From NCBI RefSeq assembly GCF_025144465.1, contig NZ_CP083553.1:3602001-3666000 (forward strand): a DNA stretch of 64,000 bases, written 5' to 3'. Shown here one piece after another: positions 8,726-18,251 of the stretch (positions are counted from its first letter, which is position 1; each line of letters opens with the position of its first letter). Source of the DNA: Leisingera sp. S132. GTDB taxonomy: Bacteria > Pseudomonadota > Alphaproteobacteria > Rhodobacterales > Rhodobacteraceae. The notes under the pieces were generated by a model that saw nothing but the letters and a program-made list of their open reading frames with translations, made no database searches and was not told the origin of the DNA. A program made the position numbers and the translations under genes.

Positions 8726-9234
8726 TGACGCCTTCCGACTTGGTTCTGACCCCGGCAGGCGTCCGTTTTATGGGCCGGGCGCTGCCGTGCACAATCGGCA
8801 AGGGCGGTTTGTCAGACAGAAAGCGCGAAGGCGATGGTGCGACGCCAATAGGCACTCACAGAGTCGCCGGGATGCTCTACCGGCCGGACCGCTTGCCCCC
8901 GCCGGCGCCCTGGGCGAAACCCATCGGTCCCAATGATTTATGGTCTGATGACGTCCGCGATGACTGCTATAACCTTCAGGTTCGGGCCCCCTACGCATTC
9001 AGCCACGAAAAACTGCGCCGCTCCGATCCGCTTTACGATTTGGTCTTGATAACCGACTGGAACTGGCCGGACGCCATTCCAGGCAAGGGATCGGCCATTT
9101 TCATCCATCAATGGCGGCGTCCCGGTTACCCGACTGAAGGGTGTATCGCTTTTTCCAGGGCGAACCTGCACTGGCTCGCTGCCAGAGTACAGATTGGTAC
9201 ACGGATCATTGTTCCTGACTTGCCGGCGGCCTGA
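8725..9234 (+). CDS. YkuD-type L,D-transpeptidase family protein without signal peptide
   Basis: A 169-residue protein carrying the YkuD catalytic pattern: H128 in FIHQW and the nucleophile C140 in GYPTEGCIAFS. Family members cross-link peptidoglycan (3-3 links) or attach proteins to it in the periplasm. This one starts [20 protein letters not shown] with no visible signal peptide or membrane anchor. Its start (TAATG) overlaps the ribA stop, so it is translationally coupled to ribA. Either it is exported unconventionally or it acts in the cytoplasm. The family call is firm, the role uncertain. Confidence 0.82.
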   Translation: MTPSDLVLTPAGVRFMGRALPCTIGKGGLSDRKREGDGATPIGTHRVAGMLYRPDRLPPPAPWAKPIGPNDLWSDDVRDDCYNLQVRAPYAFSHEKLRRSDPLYDLVLITDWNWPDAIPGKGSAIFIHQWRRPGYPTEGCIAFSRANLHWLAARVQIGTRIIVPDLPAA

Positions 9235-9239
9235 CGCTG

Positions 9240-9273
9240 CAAGGCTATTCAAATAGCCTTGGCAAAAGTTTTC
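9240..9273. terminator. Convergent terminator between the YkuD and YggS genes
   Basis: A perfect stem CAAGGCTAT/ATAGCCTTG (9240-9248, 9253-9261) with a TCAA loop is followed by GCAAAAGTTTTC. It lies between two convergent genes. The CTTGGCAAAAGTTTT tail recurs exactly at the terminator near 58785. Confidence 0.75.
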
Positions 9274-9288
9274 TTTGCACTTTGCGTC

Positions 9289-9939
9289 TCAGTACGTTCG
9301 GTCGCCAAAAATTGCCGATCCGACCCTTACGTGCGTTGCACCAAGGGCAATCGCTTGCTCGAAATCCCCGCTCATACCCATGGACAAGCCCTGCAGGCCG
9401 TTGCGCTCTGCAATTTTGGCAAGCAGCGCGAAATGCAGGCTCGGCTCCTCGTCGACCGGCGGGATGCACATCAGGCCCTTCACGGGCAGATCCAGCTTGC
9501 GGCACTCGGCAACGAACGCATCCGCATCGGCCGGCATCACGCCTGCTTTCTGCTCCTCTTCGCCAGTGTTCACCTGGATAAACAGGTCCGGGCATTTCCC
9601 CAGTTCCTGCGCGAGCCGGGCAATTGTATTGGCCAGTTTGGGACGGTCCACCGAATGGATGCTGTCAAACAGCTCCATTGCCTGGCGCACCTTGTTGGTT
9701 TGCAGGGGGCCGATCAAGTGCAGGTCAATGCCGTCAAATTGCTCGGCAAAATCCGGCCATTTGCCGGCCGCTTCCTGCACCTTGTTCTCGCCAAAGCAGC
9801 GGTGGCCCTCCTCCAGCACCGCCTGAACCCGCTCATTCGGCTGCACCTTGGACACCGCAATCAGCTGCACGCTGCCCGGTTCACGGCCAGCCTTTGCTTC
9901 AGCCTTGGCAATTCTGGATTTGATCTCTGCAAGCGGCAT
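9289..9939 (-). CDS. YggS/PLPBP-family pyridoxal-phosphate homeostasis protein
   Basis: A 216-residue single-domain PLP-binding protein. The PLP lysine is K31 in LIAVSKVQP; further family motifs are FGENKVQEA, LIGPLQTNK, VNTGEEEQKAG, LSMGMSGDFEQAI and VRVGSAIFG. Members buffer PLP and influence B6 and amino-acid pools; they are not known to be catalytic. The ATG at 9939 gives the usual short N-terminus. It converges with the YkuD gene across a shared hairpin terminator. Confidence 0.93.
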   Translation of the reverse strand: MPLAEIKSRIAKAEAKAGREPGSVQLIAVSKVQPNERVQAVLEEGHRCFGENKVQEAAGKWPDFAEQFDGIDLHLIGPLQTNKVRQAMELFDSIHSVDRPKLANTIARLAQELGKCPDLFIQVNTGEEEQKAGVMPADADAFVAECRKLDLPVKGLMCIPPVDEEPSLHFALLAKIAERNGLQGLSMGMSGDFEQAIALGATHVRVGSAIFGDRTY

Positions 9940-10001
9940 GGGTCCGGCCTCATTACTGTTTGGCCGCAAAAAACACTGTTTGCTCGGAAATGTTAAGGGG
10001 C

Positions 10002-10035
10002 AAAAGAAAAGGGCGGGCCCCGAAGGAACCCGCCC
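10002..10035 (-). terminator. Porin terminator
   Basis: On the minus strand, the stem GGGCGGG...CCCGCCC (arms 10029-10035 and 10011-10017) is followed by TTTTCTTTTG. It sits about 28 bases past the porin stop, as expected for a highly expressed outer-membrane protein gene. Confidence 0.85.
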
Positions 10036-10062
10036 CGAATGTCACGCTAGGCGTGCTTCAGC

Positions 10063-11073
10063 TTAGAAGCTGAAGTGCAGACCTGCCTGCAGGGAGTTTT
10101 CGTTGGTGGCTGCTGCGGTGTTCACATAGCCAGCAACAAAGGTCACGCCGCCGCCGAGGTCATACTCGTAGTTGATGCCGAAGGCGGTGCCGTCGGTGCG
10201 GGTCTGACCTGCGGTCACATTGGCGTCGACGTCGGTGGAGTTCACCCAGCCAACGATGGTCGAGGCTGCGCCGATTTCGGCTGAACCTGCCAGAGTCACA
10301 GTGTCAGCTTCCTGAGTGGTGCCATAGGACAGGGTCGCACCATACTGGCCAAAGTTACCACCGATGGCGAAGAAGCCGAGCTCGTCACCTTGGCTTTCGA
10401 CAGCGCCGTTGCTGAAAGTCACGGTGTTCGTGTTGTTGTCTTCGGACTGGTATGCACCGGTCACGAAGTAGTCACCAAAGGAGTAGCTCAGCATGATTGC
10501 GGAGCGCTCCAGGCCCTGTGCAGAACCCAGAACAGTGCCGCCGTTCGACTGCGAGTAGGACACGTGACCGGTGAAGCCGCCTGCCGAGTAGATCGCTTCG
10601 ATGCCGTTACGACCAGCACCTGCGGAGGTGAAGGTGTCCCAAGCGAAGCTGTTGCCGATGGCCAGGGAGTTGAAGCCCATGCCGTCGATGCCGGTGCCAA
10701 CAGAGGTGGTGTTCAGGTACAGGCCCGGTGCGGAGTCGATCGCGCCCCAGATGTTGCCAACGTTCACACGCAGGCCGCCGTATGCGACGTGGAACTGCGG
10801 TGCGGACCATGCTGCGGTGCCCGGGGTGCCGTCACGGCTTTCTGCCTGGGCACGGATACGGCCGCCAACGGTCACGCCGCCGTCGGTTTCGGTCGACGCA
10901 TCAAAAGTCAGACGAAAACGGCTGGTGAGGTTGGTGTCGGAAGTGCCTGCAACTGCGTCGTTGGCTTCGTTCCAGTCCAGACCAAAGCGGCCATAGCCGG
11001 ACACTTTCACTTCTGCCGCGGCCATGCCTGCGGTGGCGATCAGCGCGGTGGTCGCGAAGAGAACCTTTTTCAT
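10063..11073 (-). CDS. Outer-membrane porin
   Basis: A 336-residue porin with a clear signal peptide, MKKVLFATTALIATAGMAAA, cleaved before EVKVSGYGRFGLDW. The mature part is rich in alternating beta-strand sequence and Gly/Asn/Thr turns and ends with the aromatic LHFSF required for BAM-mediated insertion. This is the Gram-negative porin family that dominates roseobacter outer membranes, forming trimeric channels for small solutes. The start at 11073 has GAGGG 7 bases upstream. Monocistronic: it has its own terminator and a long upstream gap. The solute preference is unknown. Confidence 0.93.
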   Translation of the reverse strand: MKKVLFATTALIATAGMAAAEVKVSGYGRFGLDWNEANDAVAGTSDTNLTSRFRLTFDASTETDGGVTVGGRIRAQAESRDGTPGTAAWSAPQFHVAYGGLRVNVGNIWGAIDSAPGLYLNTTSVGTGIDGMGFNSLAIGNSFAWDTFTSAGAGRNGIEAIYSAGGFTGHVSYSQSNGGTVLGSAQGLERSAIMLSYSFGDYFVTGAYQSEDNNTNTVTFSNGAVESQGDELGFFAIGGNFGQYGATLSYGTTQEADTVTLAGSAEIGAASTIVGWVNSTDVDANVTAGQTRTDGTAFGINYEYDLGGGVTFVAGYVNTAAATNENSLQAGLHFSF

Positions 11074-11384
11074 AGTTTTTCCCTCGGTTTCTATTCCACT
11101 GCCCAAACCGGGGAATCCGGCGTGGGTATGCCAAGGGGTTTCGCTCTTTCACCCCCATTTTGGCAAGACTTGCGAAAGCCGCACGAAACGATGCGGCCCT
11201 GGATGGTGCAGCTTTGCCACAGTCCGCCCCGCCCAGGCACCTGAAACGGCTCCGATCCGCTCCTCTGACGGCACCCAACCGGCGAAATCCTCCACAGGCG
11301 CAGAGTCATAGAAGCCAAAGCCCTTGCTCCGCCGGCGCCGCTTGCGTTAGGTGTTCGCGCAGAAAAATGGCTCCGGGAGCGGTT
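11074..11384. promoter_or_regulatory. Divergent regulatory gap between porin and lipoprotein genes
   Basis: This 311-base stretch has no credible gene. It must hold the promoters of the porin (minus) and the DUF3576 lipoprotein (plus). I see the two Shine-Dalgarno sites (GAGGG for the porin, GGGAG at about 11375 for the lipoprotein) but no convincing -35/-10 pair or operator. Confidence 0.5.
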
Positions 11385-11870
11385 ATGAAATACGGAAAGA
11401 CCCTGCGGGTATCAGTGATGGGCGCGATCTGCCTCAGCCTGGCGGCATGCGGCGGCAACAGAAGCGGCAAGGCACCAGCAAGCACTGCGCGCACAACCAG
11501 CCATAAGGAAGAAATTCAGGGCGAAGCGACGAAATCCTCCGTCTTTGATTTCCTGAATGCCAAGCCGGACCAGACAGTTCAGGTGAACCGTTACCTGTGG
11601 ACCGCCAGCCTGGATGTGCTGAGCTTCCTGCCGGTTCAGTCGGTTGATCCCTTCACCGGGGTGATCGTGACCGGTTACGGCACCCCGCCCGGCGGCGGAC
11701 GGTCGTACCGTGCCACCATTCACATCAAGGATCCGGCATTGGATGCACGCTCCCTTAATGTGGCACTGCAATCCAAGGGCGGCCCGGTCAGCGCCAGCAC
11801 CACCCGCGCGGTCGAGGATGCCATTCTGTCCCGCGCGCGCCAGCTGCGCATCGCTGACGGGAAACTCTGA
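11385..11870 (+). CDS. DUF3576-type lipoprotein
   Basis: A 161-residue lipoprotein precursor. The N-terminus has a signal sequence with lipobox LAAC just before GGNRSG, so the mature protein would be acylated on Cys and membrane anchored in the periplasm. The body ([50 protein letters not shown]) matches the DUF3576 family of Alphaproteobacteria, which has no assigned function. An upstream ATG at 11367 is in frame, but GGGAG with a 7-base gap favours 11385. The gene just ahead of leuS may form an envelope/translation group with leuS-lptE, but a terminator separates them. Confidence 0.83.
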   Translation: MKYGKTLRVSVMGAICLSLAACGGNRSGKAPASTARTTSHKEEIQGEATKSSVFDFLNAKPDQTVQVNRYLWTASLDVLSFLPVQSVDPFTGVIVTGYGTPPGGGRSYRATIHIKDPALDARSLNVALQSKGGPVSASTTRAVEDAILSRARQLRIADGKL

Positions 11871-11914
11871 CGCGCTACCCTCTGGAAACACCAGCAAAAC
11901 CCCATTATCAGAAG

Positions 11915-11939
11915 CGCCGGGCCACCAGCCCGGCGTTTT
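11915..11939 (+). terminator. Terminator after the lipoprotein gene
   Basis: A perfect 8-bp stem CGCCGGGC/GCCCGGCG (11915-11922, 11928-11935) with a CCACA-like loop is followed by TTTT. It separates the lipoprotein gene from leuS. Confidence 0.75.
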
Positions 11940-11958
11940 CATGCAAAGGACCGCTCTG

Positions 11959-14523
11959 ATGCCGCGTTATATAGCTCCTGAAATCGAAGCACGATGGCAG
12001 AAGGCCTGGGACGAGGCCGGGATTTTCCAGGCCAAGCGTACCGGCGACAAGCCCAAGTATTATGTGCTGGAGATGTTCCCCTATCCGTCGGGTAAGCTGC
12101 ACATGGGCCATGTGCGCAACTACACGATGGGCGACGTGATCGCGCGCTACAAACTGTCGACCGGCCATAACGTGCTCCACCCCATGGGTTTTGACGCCTT
12201 CGGCATGCCCGCGGAAAATGCCGCAATGGCATCGGGCGGGCACCCCAAGGACTGGACCTATTCGAACATCGACACGATGGTCGAGCAAATGAAGCCGCTG
12301 GGCCTGTCGCTGGACTGGAGCCGCATGTTCGCGACCTGCGACCCGGAATATTATGGCCAGCAGCAGGCGCTGTTCCTCGACTTCCTGGAAAAAGGCCTGG
12401 TCTACCGCAAGAACGCCGTGGTGAACTGGGACCCCATCGACATGACCGTGCTGGCCAACGAGCAGGTTGAGAACGGCCGCGGCTGGCGGTCGGGCGCGCT
12501 GGTGGAGCGGCGCGAGCTGACCCAGTGGTTCTTCAAGATCTCCGATTTCTCCGAAGAGCTGTTGTCGGCACTGGACACTCTTGAAAACTGGCCCGCCAAG
12601 GTCCGCCTGATGCAGGAAAACTGGATCGGCAAGTCGCGCGGGCTGCAGTTCTCCTTTGAACGCACCGACGGCGCTGAGCCGATCGAGGTCTACACTACCC
12701 GCCCCGACACCTTGATGGGCGCGTCTTTTGTCGGCATCTCCCCCGACCATCCGATTGCCAAGGCGCTGGAAGCCGAATCGGACGAAGTTGCGGCATTTGT
12801 CGCCGAATGCCGCAAGGGCGGCACCACCGAGGAAGCCATCGAGACGGCCGAGAAGCTGGGCTATGACACCGGCATCCGTGTCAAACACCCGCTGAACTCG
12901 GAGTGGGAGCTGCCGGTCTGGATCGCAAACTTCATCCTGATGGACTACGGCACCGGCGCAATCTTTGCTTGCCCGGCGCATGACCAGCGCGACCTGGACT
13001 TCTGCCGCAAATACGATCTGCCGGTCATCGACACTTTCTTTGCGCTGGACAATAACACTCCGGTCGCAAACGAGGCTTTTGTTCCGCCAAAAACCGAGAA
13101 AGTCCGCTGGGTCAATCACTTTGCAGGCCTGACCGAAACCACCGGCGAGGAAGCGATCAACGCCACCGTCGATTTTGCCGAAAAGGCCGGCTGGGGCCAG
13201 GGCGTCACCAAATACCGCCTGCGTGACTGGGGCCTCTCCCGCCAGCGCTACTGGGGCTGCCCGATTCCGGTTGTCCACTGTGAAGACTGCGGCGTGGTGC
13301 CCGAGAAGAAAGAGAACCTGCCGATTGCGCTTCCCTATGATGAAGACGGCAAGGCCATCGACTTCTCGGTTCCAGGCAACCCGCTGGACCGCCACCCAAG
13401 CTGGCGAAGCTGTGAATGCCCGTCCTGCGGCAAGCCTGCGCAACGCGAAACAGACACCATGGACACTTTCGTCGATTCGTCCTGGTATTTTGCCCGTTTC
13501 ACCGCACCGCGCGCCGAAACTCCGACCGACATGGCCGAGGCCGAATACTGGATGAACGTTGACCAGTACATCGGCGGCATCGAGCATGCGATTCTGCACC
13601 TGCTCTATTCGCGCTTCTTTGCCCGCGCGATGCAGATCTGCGGCCACCTGCCGGAGAAATCCATCGAGCCGTTCGATGCGCTGTTCACCCAGGGCATGGT
13701 GACCCACGCGATCTACAAGTCCACCGGCGGCAACCACCGCCCGGTCTACCATTATCCCGAGGAAGTGGAGCTGCGCGACGGGAAGGGTTTCCTCAAGGAC
13801 GGCACCGAGGTGGAAATCATCCCCTCTGCCAAGATGTCGAAGTCCAAGAACAATGTGGTGGATCCGCTGCACATCATCTCGTCTTTCGGCGCCGATACCG
13901 CACGCTGGTTCGTACTGTCCGATTCACCGCCCGAGCGGGATGTGGAATGGACGGCCTCTGGCGCCGAGGCCGCGCACAAGCATCTGAACCGGGTCTGGAA
14001 CCTGTGCGACCGGATAGGAGAAATGGACCGAAACGCAGAAGGCGAAGGCGACGAGGACCTGCTGCGCGAGATGCACAAATGCATCCGCGACGTGACCCTG
14101 GGCATCGATTCCTTTGGCTTCAACGCCGCAATCGCCAAGCTTTACGCCTTCACTGGCACGCTCAGCAAATCCAAGGCCAGCTACAAGGCGCAGCGCGAAG
14201 CAGTGATGACTCTGGCCCAGCTGATGTCGCCAATGACACCGCACTTGGCGGAAGACATCTGGAACCACCAGGGTGGCGAGGGCCTTTGCGCCACGGCACC
14301 TTGGCCGGTTGCAGACGAAACGATGCTGATCGAGAACACCGTGACTCTGCCGATCCAGATCAACGGCAAGCGCCGCGGCGAGATTGAGGTCGCCAAGGAT
14401 TTGGACAAGGCAGAGGTTGAAAAACTCGCGCTGGCGCACGAAGCTGTGCAGAAGGCGCTGAATGGCGGCGCTCCGAAAAAGGTAATCGTGGTTCCGGGCC
14501 GTATTGTGAATGTCGTTGCTTGA
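11959..14523 (+). CDS. leuS: Leucyl-tRNA synthetase
   Basis: An 854-residue class Ia synthetase charging tRNA-Leu. The HIGH motif appears as HMGH at 48-51 ([11 protein letters not shown]), the CP1 editing domain occupies the middle with [12 protein letters not shown], and KMSKS is at 625-629. The C-terminal anticodon-binding domain ends with the GRIVNVVA tail. Length is normal. ATG codons at 11941 and 11959 are in frame; AAAGGA at 11945-11950 has correct spacing only to 11959, which gives the usual [14 protein letters not shown] start. The lptE start lies inside the 3' end (14-base overlap), so leuS-lptE-holA is one operon. Confidence 0.95.
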   Translation: MPRYIAPEIEARWQKAWDEAGIFQAKRTGDKPKYYVLEMFPYPSGKLHMGHVRNYTMGDVIARYKLSTGHNVLHPMGFDAFGMPAENAAMASGGHPKDWTYSNIDTMVEQMKPLGLSLDWSRMFATCDPEYYGQQQALFLDFLEKGLVYRKNAVVNWDPIDMTVLANEQVENGRGWRSGALVERRELTQWFFKISDFSEELLSALDTLENWPAKVRLMQENWIGKSRGLQFSFERTDGAEPIEVYTTRPDTLMGASFVGISPDHPIAKALEAESDEVAAFVAECRKGGTTEEAIETAEKLGYDTGIRVKHPLNSEWELPVWIANFILMDYGTGAIFACPAHDQRDLDFCRKYDLPVIDTFFALDNNTPVANEAFVPPKTEKVRWVNHFAGLTETTGEEAINATVDFAEKAGWGQGVTKYRLRDWGLSRQRYWGCPIPVVHCEDCGVVPEKKENLPIALPYDEDGKAIDFSVPGNPLDRHPSWRSCECPSCGKPAQRETDTMDTFVDSSWYFARFTAPRAETPTDMAEAEYWMNVDQYIGGIEHAILHLLYSRFFARAMQICGHLPEKSIEPFDALFTQGMVTHAIYKSTGGNHRPVYHYPEEVELRDGKGFLKDGTEVEIIPSAKMSKSKNNVVDPLHIISSFGADTARWFVLSDSPPERDVEWTASGAEAAHKHLNRVWNLCDRIGEMDRNAEGEGDEDLLREMHKCIRDVTLGIDSFGFNAAIAKLYAFTGTLSKSKASYKAQREAVMTLAQLMSPMTPHLAEDIWNHQGGEGLCATAPWPVADETMLIENTVTLPIQINGKRRGEIEVAKDLDKAEVEKLALAHEAVQKALNGGAPKKVIVVPGRIVNVVA

Positions 14524-15025
14524 TCGCAGAACCCTGCTGCTGGCCCTGCCCCTGCTGGCTGCGGCCTGCGGCTTTACACCGGTTTACGCTCCAGGCGGAA
14601 CCGGGTCTGAGCTGCACGGCAGGATCGAAGTACAAGACCCTGAGGAAATCAAGGGCGCCAGCGGAGCTGACGCCTATTTCCTCGTGCAGAACCTTGAGCA
14701 GCGCCTGGGCCGGGGCAGCAGCCCTGCATATGCGCTTGATCTGACGCTCAGCACCCGGGAAGAAGGTCAGGCAATTACCGCGGACAACGAAATCACCCGT
14801 TATTCTGTCGTCGGGACCGCAAGTTTTTCGCTAACCCGCTTGTCTGACGGTAAGGTTGCTTCCAGTGGAACTGTCCGGAACTTCTCCGGCTACTCTGCTA
14901 CCGGCACCACAATAGAAACGCTGGCAGGCGAACGGGATGCGCATGAACGGCTGATGGTGGTTCTGGCAGACCAGATCACCGCACAGATTTTGGCAACCGC
15001 GGATCTCTCCGCCGCTGCTGAATGA
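14510..15025 (+). CDS. lptE: LPS-assembly lipoprotein LptE
   Basis: A 171-residue lipoprotein with lipobox LAAAC (C20) followed by [10 protein letters not shown], the characteristic start of alphaproteobacterial LptE. LptE plugs the LptD barrel and helps insert LPS into the outer leaflet. Position between leuS and holA is the conserved order in Proteobacteria and supports the call despite low sequence conservation. It overlaps leuS by 14 bases and holA by 4. Other Lpt parts (lptC, lptA, lptB) lie about 30 kb away in the window. Confidence 0.9.
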   Translation: MSLLDRRTLLLALPLLAAACGFTPVYAPGGTGSELHGRIEVQDPEEIKGASGADAYFLVQNLEQRLGRGSSPAYALDLTLSTREEGQAITADNEITRYSVVGTASFSLTRLSDGKVASSGTVRNFSGYSATGTTIETLAGERDAHERLMVVLADQITAQILATADLSAAAE

Positions 15026-16050
15026 AGCTTTCCCCGCGCGAAGCTGACGGCTATTTCGCCAAGCCCGATCCCGGCAAAAGCGGCATCCTGATCTATGGCG
15101 CCGACGCGATGCGCGTGTCCTTGAAGCGGCAGCAGGTGCTGGCTGCCCTGCTTGGCCCCGGCGCCGAGGAAGAAATGCGCCTGACCCGCCTGCCAGGCGG
15201 CGACCTGCGCAAGGATCCGGCACAGCTTTTGGATGCGGTCAAGGCGGTCGGGTTCTTTCCCGGTGTCCGGGCGGTGTTTGTCGAAGGTGCCAACGATACC
15301 GCCACCCCCGCAATCACCGCAGCATTGGAGGAATGGCAGCCGGGCGATGCCCAGATCGTGGTCACGGCGGGCCAGCTGAAAGCGTCCTCCAAACTGCGCA
15401 AGGCGTTTGAAGGCCACAGCAACGCTTATGCGGTTGGCATTTACGACGACCCGCCCTCGCGTGCTGAGATCGAACGCATTCTGGGCGAGGCCGGCATCCG
15501 CGACGTGCCCGGCGACAGCATGTCGGCGCTGACCGATATCGCCAATGACATCGGCCCCGGCGACTTTTCCCGCATGATCGAGAAGCTGGCGCTTTACAAG
15601 CACGGCGACAGCAGCCCGCTGTCACTGGACGACATCAGCGCCGTCGCCCCGCAGTCGACCGAAGCCGCGCTGGATGACGTGCTGAACGTGGTCGCCGAGG
15701 GCCGCAGCCCCGAAATCGGCCCGCTGATCCGCCGCCTGCAGGCGCAGGGCACCAACGCCGTGACCCTCTGCATCGGCGCCACCCGGCATTTCCGCACGCT
15801 CTACACCATCGCCTCGGCTCCCGGCGGCCCGGCCCAGGGCATCGGCCAGCTGCGCCCGCCGCTGTACGGCAAACGCCGCGACCGGATGTTGCGGCAGGCC
15901 CAGAACTGGGGCGCAAACCGGCTGGAAACTGCGCTGACGATCATCACCGACACAGATCTGGCGCTGCGTTCTGCCGGCCAGACCGCGCCGGCGCTGGCCC
16001 TGATGGAGCGGGCTTTGATCCGGCTTGCAATGCTCAGCCGCGCCCGCTGA
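15022..16050 (+). CDS. holA: DNA polymerase III delta subunit
   Basis: A 342-residue protein, the clamp-loader subunit that opens the beta clamp. Motifs include ILIYGADAMRVSLKRQQVL near the N-terminus and the LALMERALIRLAML C-terminal helix. Context (leuS-lptE-holA, ATGA overlap) is diagnostic. Unlike the ATPase subunits it lacks an intact Walker A, as expected for delta. Confidence 0.92.
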   Translation: MKLSPREADGYFAKPDPGKSGILIYGADAMRVSLKRQQVLAALLGPGAEEEMRLTRLPGGDLRKDPAQLLDAVKAVGFFPGVRAVFVEGANDTATPAITAALEEWQPGDAQIVVTAGQLKASSKLRKAFEGHSNAYAVGIYDDPPSRAEIERILGEAGIRDVPGDSMSALTDIANDIGPGDFSRMIEKLALYKHGDSSPLSLDDISAVAPQSTEAALDDVLNVVAEGRSPEIGPLIRRLQAQGTNAVTLCIGATRHFRTLYTIASAPGGPAQGIGQLRPPLYGKRRDRMLRQAQNWGANRLETALTIITDTDLALRSAGQTAPALALMERALIRLAMLSRAR

Positions 16051-16126
16051 TCCCGAAACGCTCCGTCCTGCTTGATCCGCCTTGCAGCGCCGCCCATCAT
16101 GGCACGGTAAGAACAGGAGAAAGACG

Positions 16127-16717
16127 ATGTATACGGTCACCGGCATTCCCCTCACCCGCACCTTCCGGGTGCTGTGGGCGCTTGAAGAGCTTGGGCAGCC
16201 CTACGAGCTGAATCAGCATGGCCCCCGCAGTCCGGAAGTGCAGGCGCTGAATGTCTCTGGCAAGGTGCCGGTGCTGCAGGCGGAAGGTGAGGTCATCACC
16301 GATTCGACTGCTATTCTCACCTACCTGGCTGACAAGCACGGCGCGCTGACGGCCCCCGCAGGAACCATTGCACGCGCCAAGCAGGACGCGATGACCCATC
16401 TGCTGCTGGACGAGGTCGATGCCGTCCTTTGGGCCGCGGCCAGGCACAGCTTCATCCTGCCGGAGGAACAACGGGTGCCAGAGGTGAAGGGCAGCCTGAA
16501 ATGGGAGTTTGCCCACAACCTGTCGCGCCTTGAAAGCAAGATGGAAGGCCCTTTCCTGATGGGAGAGGAGTTCACCATCGCCGACATCATCTGCACCCAT
16601 TGCCTTAACTGGGCGCGCAGCGCCAAGTTCCCGGTCGAGGGTGAAAAGCTGCAGGATTACGGCAAACGGATGCGGGAACGCCCGGCGTTTCAACAGGTGG
16701 CCGCACTCGCCAAGTAA
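16127..16717 (+). CDS. Glutathione S-transferase family protein
   Basis: A 196-residue GST. The N-terminal thioredoxin-like domain has the ITD-ST pattern EVITDSTAILTYLADKHG (glutathione-binding S about 65), with helical C-domain segments SKMEGPFLMGEEFTIADI and NWARSA. Such enzymes conjugate or transfer glutathione; the substrate is unknown. The start has AGGAG 8 bases upstream. Its 3' end overlaps the convergent flavoprotein gene by 28 bases, unusual but compatible with both frames. Confidence 0.87.
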   Translation: MYTVTGIPLTRTFRVLWALEELGQPYELNQHGPRSPEVQALNVSGKVPVLQAEGEVITDSTAILTYLADKHGALTAPAGTIARAKQDAMTHLLLDEVDAVLWAAARHSFILPEEQRVPEVKGSLKWEFAHNLSRLESKMEGPFLMGEEFTIADIICTHCLNWARSAKFPVEGEKLQDYGKRMRERPAFQQVAALAK

Positions 16718-17889
16718 CCCGCCGCCGCCTGCCCTGCCCAGCGCCCTGTCGCCAGGCAGGCGGTCAGCAGATAACCGCCCGTCGGGGCTTCCCAATCCAG
16801 CATTTCCCCGGCGCAGAAAATTCCGGGGACTTGTCTCAGCATCAGGTTGCCATCCACTGCATCGCGGCAAACACCGCCGGCGGTCGAAATCGCCTCGTCT
16901 ATCGGGCGCAAACCCGCGTGTTTCACAGGCAGCGCCTTGACCAGCCTTGCCAGGGCTTGCGCCTCCTGCGGCAGCGGGCGCCCGAATTCCTGCAACAGCG
17001 CCACCCCAGCCGGTGACAGCTTCAAGGCCTTGCGCAGGTGGTTGGAGAAACTCGCCTTGCCGCGCCCGCGCGACAGGCGGCGGGCAACTTCCGCTTCCTC
17101 CAAATTTGGAAGCAGATCCATATGCAATACCGCCCCCTCCCGCACCGCGGCGCAGACGGAATAGATACCTCCGCCCTCCAGCCCGCGCTGCGAAATTACC
17201 GCTTCACCGTGCGAAACCAGGTTGCCCGCCCGCAGCGCAATCCCCTTGAGCGGCTGGCCGAATCGCGGTGCCATATGCTTGGACCACTCCACCAGCAGCC
17301 CGGCATTGGCAGGCTTGAATGGGGAAACTTCTACCGCTCGTTCCTGCAACAGCGGCCGCCACGCCCCATCCGACCCCAGCCGCGCCCAGCTTGCACCGCC
17401 AAGCGCCAGAACGGTGGTGCCTGCCGCAATCCGCACCGAACCGCCCGGCGTTTCAAAAAGAAGAGCCGCGCTGTCCCAGCCTGCCCAGCGCCAGCGGGTG
17501 CGGACCTGCACGCCATACCCGTCCAAGCGCCCCAGCCAGGCCCGCAAAAGCGGCGATGCCTTCATCACCTTCGGGAACACCCGGCCTGTGGAGCCCGTGA
17601 ACAGCTCGCTCCCCAGCCCCTGCGCCCAGGCCTGCACTTCCTGCGCATCAAATACCCGGATCATAGGCGCTAGCCAGTCCGCCGCCTCCCCATAACGGGT
17701 GATCAGCTGTTCGAAAGATTCGTCCTTGGTCAGGTTCAGACCGGATTTGCCAGCCATCAGGAACTTGCGGGCAGCTGACGGCTTGGCCTCAGCAACCAGC
17801 ACCTGGTACCCGGCGCGGCCCAGTTCTTCGGCAGCCATCAGCCCTGCTGGCCCGGCTCCGATCACCACTGCGTCCCGCGCCTCTGTCAT
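16690..17889 (-). CDS. TIGR03862-type NAD(P)/FAD-dependent flavoprotein (HI0933/BaiN-like)
   Basis: A 399-residue flavoprotein. The N-terminal Rossmann motif is VVIGAGPAGLMAAEEL (GxGxxG at 11-16), followed by the family-specific ARKFLMAGKSGLNLT; the C-terminal FAD motif is GIFCAGEMLDWEAPTGGYLL. This is the HI0933/YhiN/BaiN superfamily, subgroup TIGR03862; the physiological substrate is unknown. The ATG at 17889 sets the Rossmann motif near residue 10; the frame open to 18063 is antisense to the HNH gene and is not used. Confidence 0.88.
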   Translation of the reverse strand: MTEARDAVVIGAGPAGLMAAEELGRAGYQVLVAEAKPSAARKFLMAGKSGLNLTKDESFEQLITRYGEAADWLAPMIRVFDAQEVQAWAQGLGSELFTGSTGRVFPKVMKASPLLRAWLGRLDGYGVQVRTRWRWAGWDSAALLFETPGGSVRIAAGTTVLALGGASWARLGSDGAWRPLLQERAVEVSPFKPANAGLLVEWSKHMAPRFGQPLKGIALRAGNLVSHGEAVISQRGLEGGGIYSVCAAVREGAVLHMDLLPNLEEAEVARRLSRGRGKASFSNHLRKALKLSPAGVALLQEFGRPLPQEAQALARLVKALPVKHAGLRPIDEAISTAGGVCRDAVDGNLMLRQVPGIFCAGEMLDWEAPTGGYLLTACLATGRWAGQAAAGYLASAATC

Positions 17890-17957
17890 GTCGTCCCCTT
17901 GCCAGCCCTTGCCGCCGGCGTGTCTAGTGTCCGCACGAAACCAGTTGGGGCCTGTGC

Positions 17958-18251
17958 ATGTCTGATCCGGTCTGCCCGCTGTGCGGCCGCCCAATCCCAG
18001 AAGCCGCACCGCAAAGCCAGCACCATCTGATCCCAAAACTGAAAGGAGGCAAGGGCGGACCAACCGTTCTGCTGCATGACATCTGCCACCGCGAGATTCA
18101 CGCCACGCTGACAGAAGCGGAACTGGCCCGCGACTTCAACACGCCGGAAGCGCTGCAAGCCCATCCGCGGCTGGCAAAGTTCATCACCTGGATCCAGAAA
18201 CGCCCACCTGAGTTCCGCTCCCGGGTTCCTGGCAAGCGGCGCAAGCGCTAA
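17958..18251 (+). CDS. Small HNH-type nuclease-domain protein
   Basis: A 97-residue protein with an HNH-like zinc/metal site: C6-x2-C9, then HHLIPKLKGG (H22, H23) and LHDICHREIH (H40, C43, H44, H48). The C-terminus is strongly basic (RSRVPGKRRKR). HNH folds cut nucleic acid; free-standing proteins this small and with this pattern are widespread and mostly uncharacterised. It overlaps the VOC gene end by four bases (convergent). No restriction, phage or toxin partner is beside it. Confidence 0.78.
   Translation: MSDPVCPLCGRPIPEAAPQSQHHLIPKLKGGKGGPTVLLHDICHREIHATLTEAELARDFNTPEALQAHPRLAKFITWIQKRPPEFRSRVPGKRRKR

Noticed and set aside
11908-13872. A 654-residue open frame antisense to leuS
   Set aside because: Shadow of the well-supported leuS frame.
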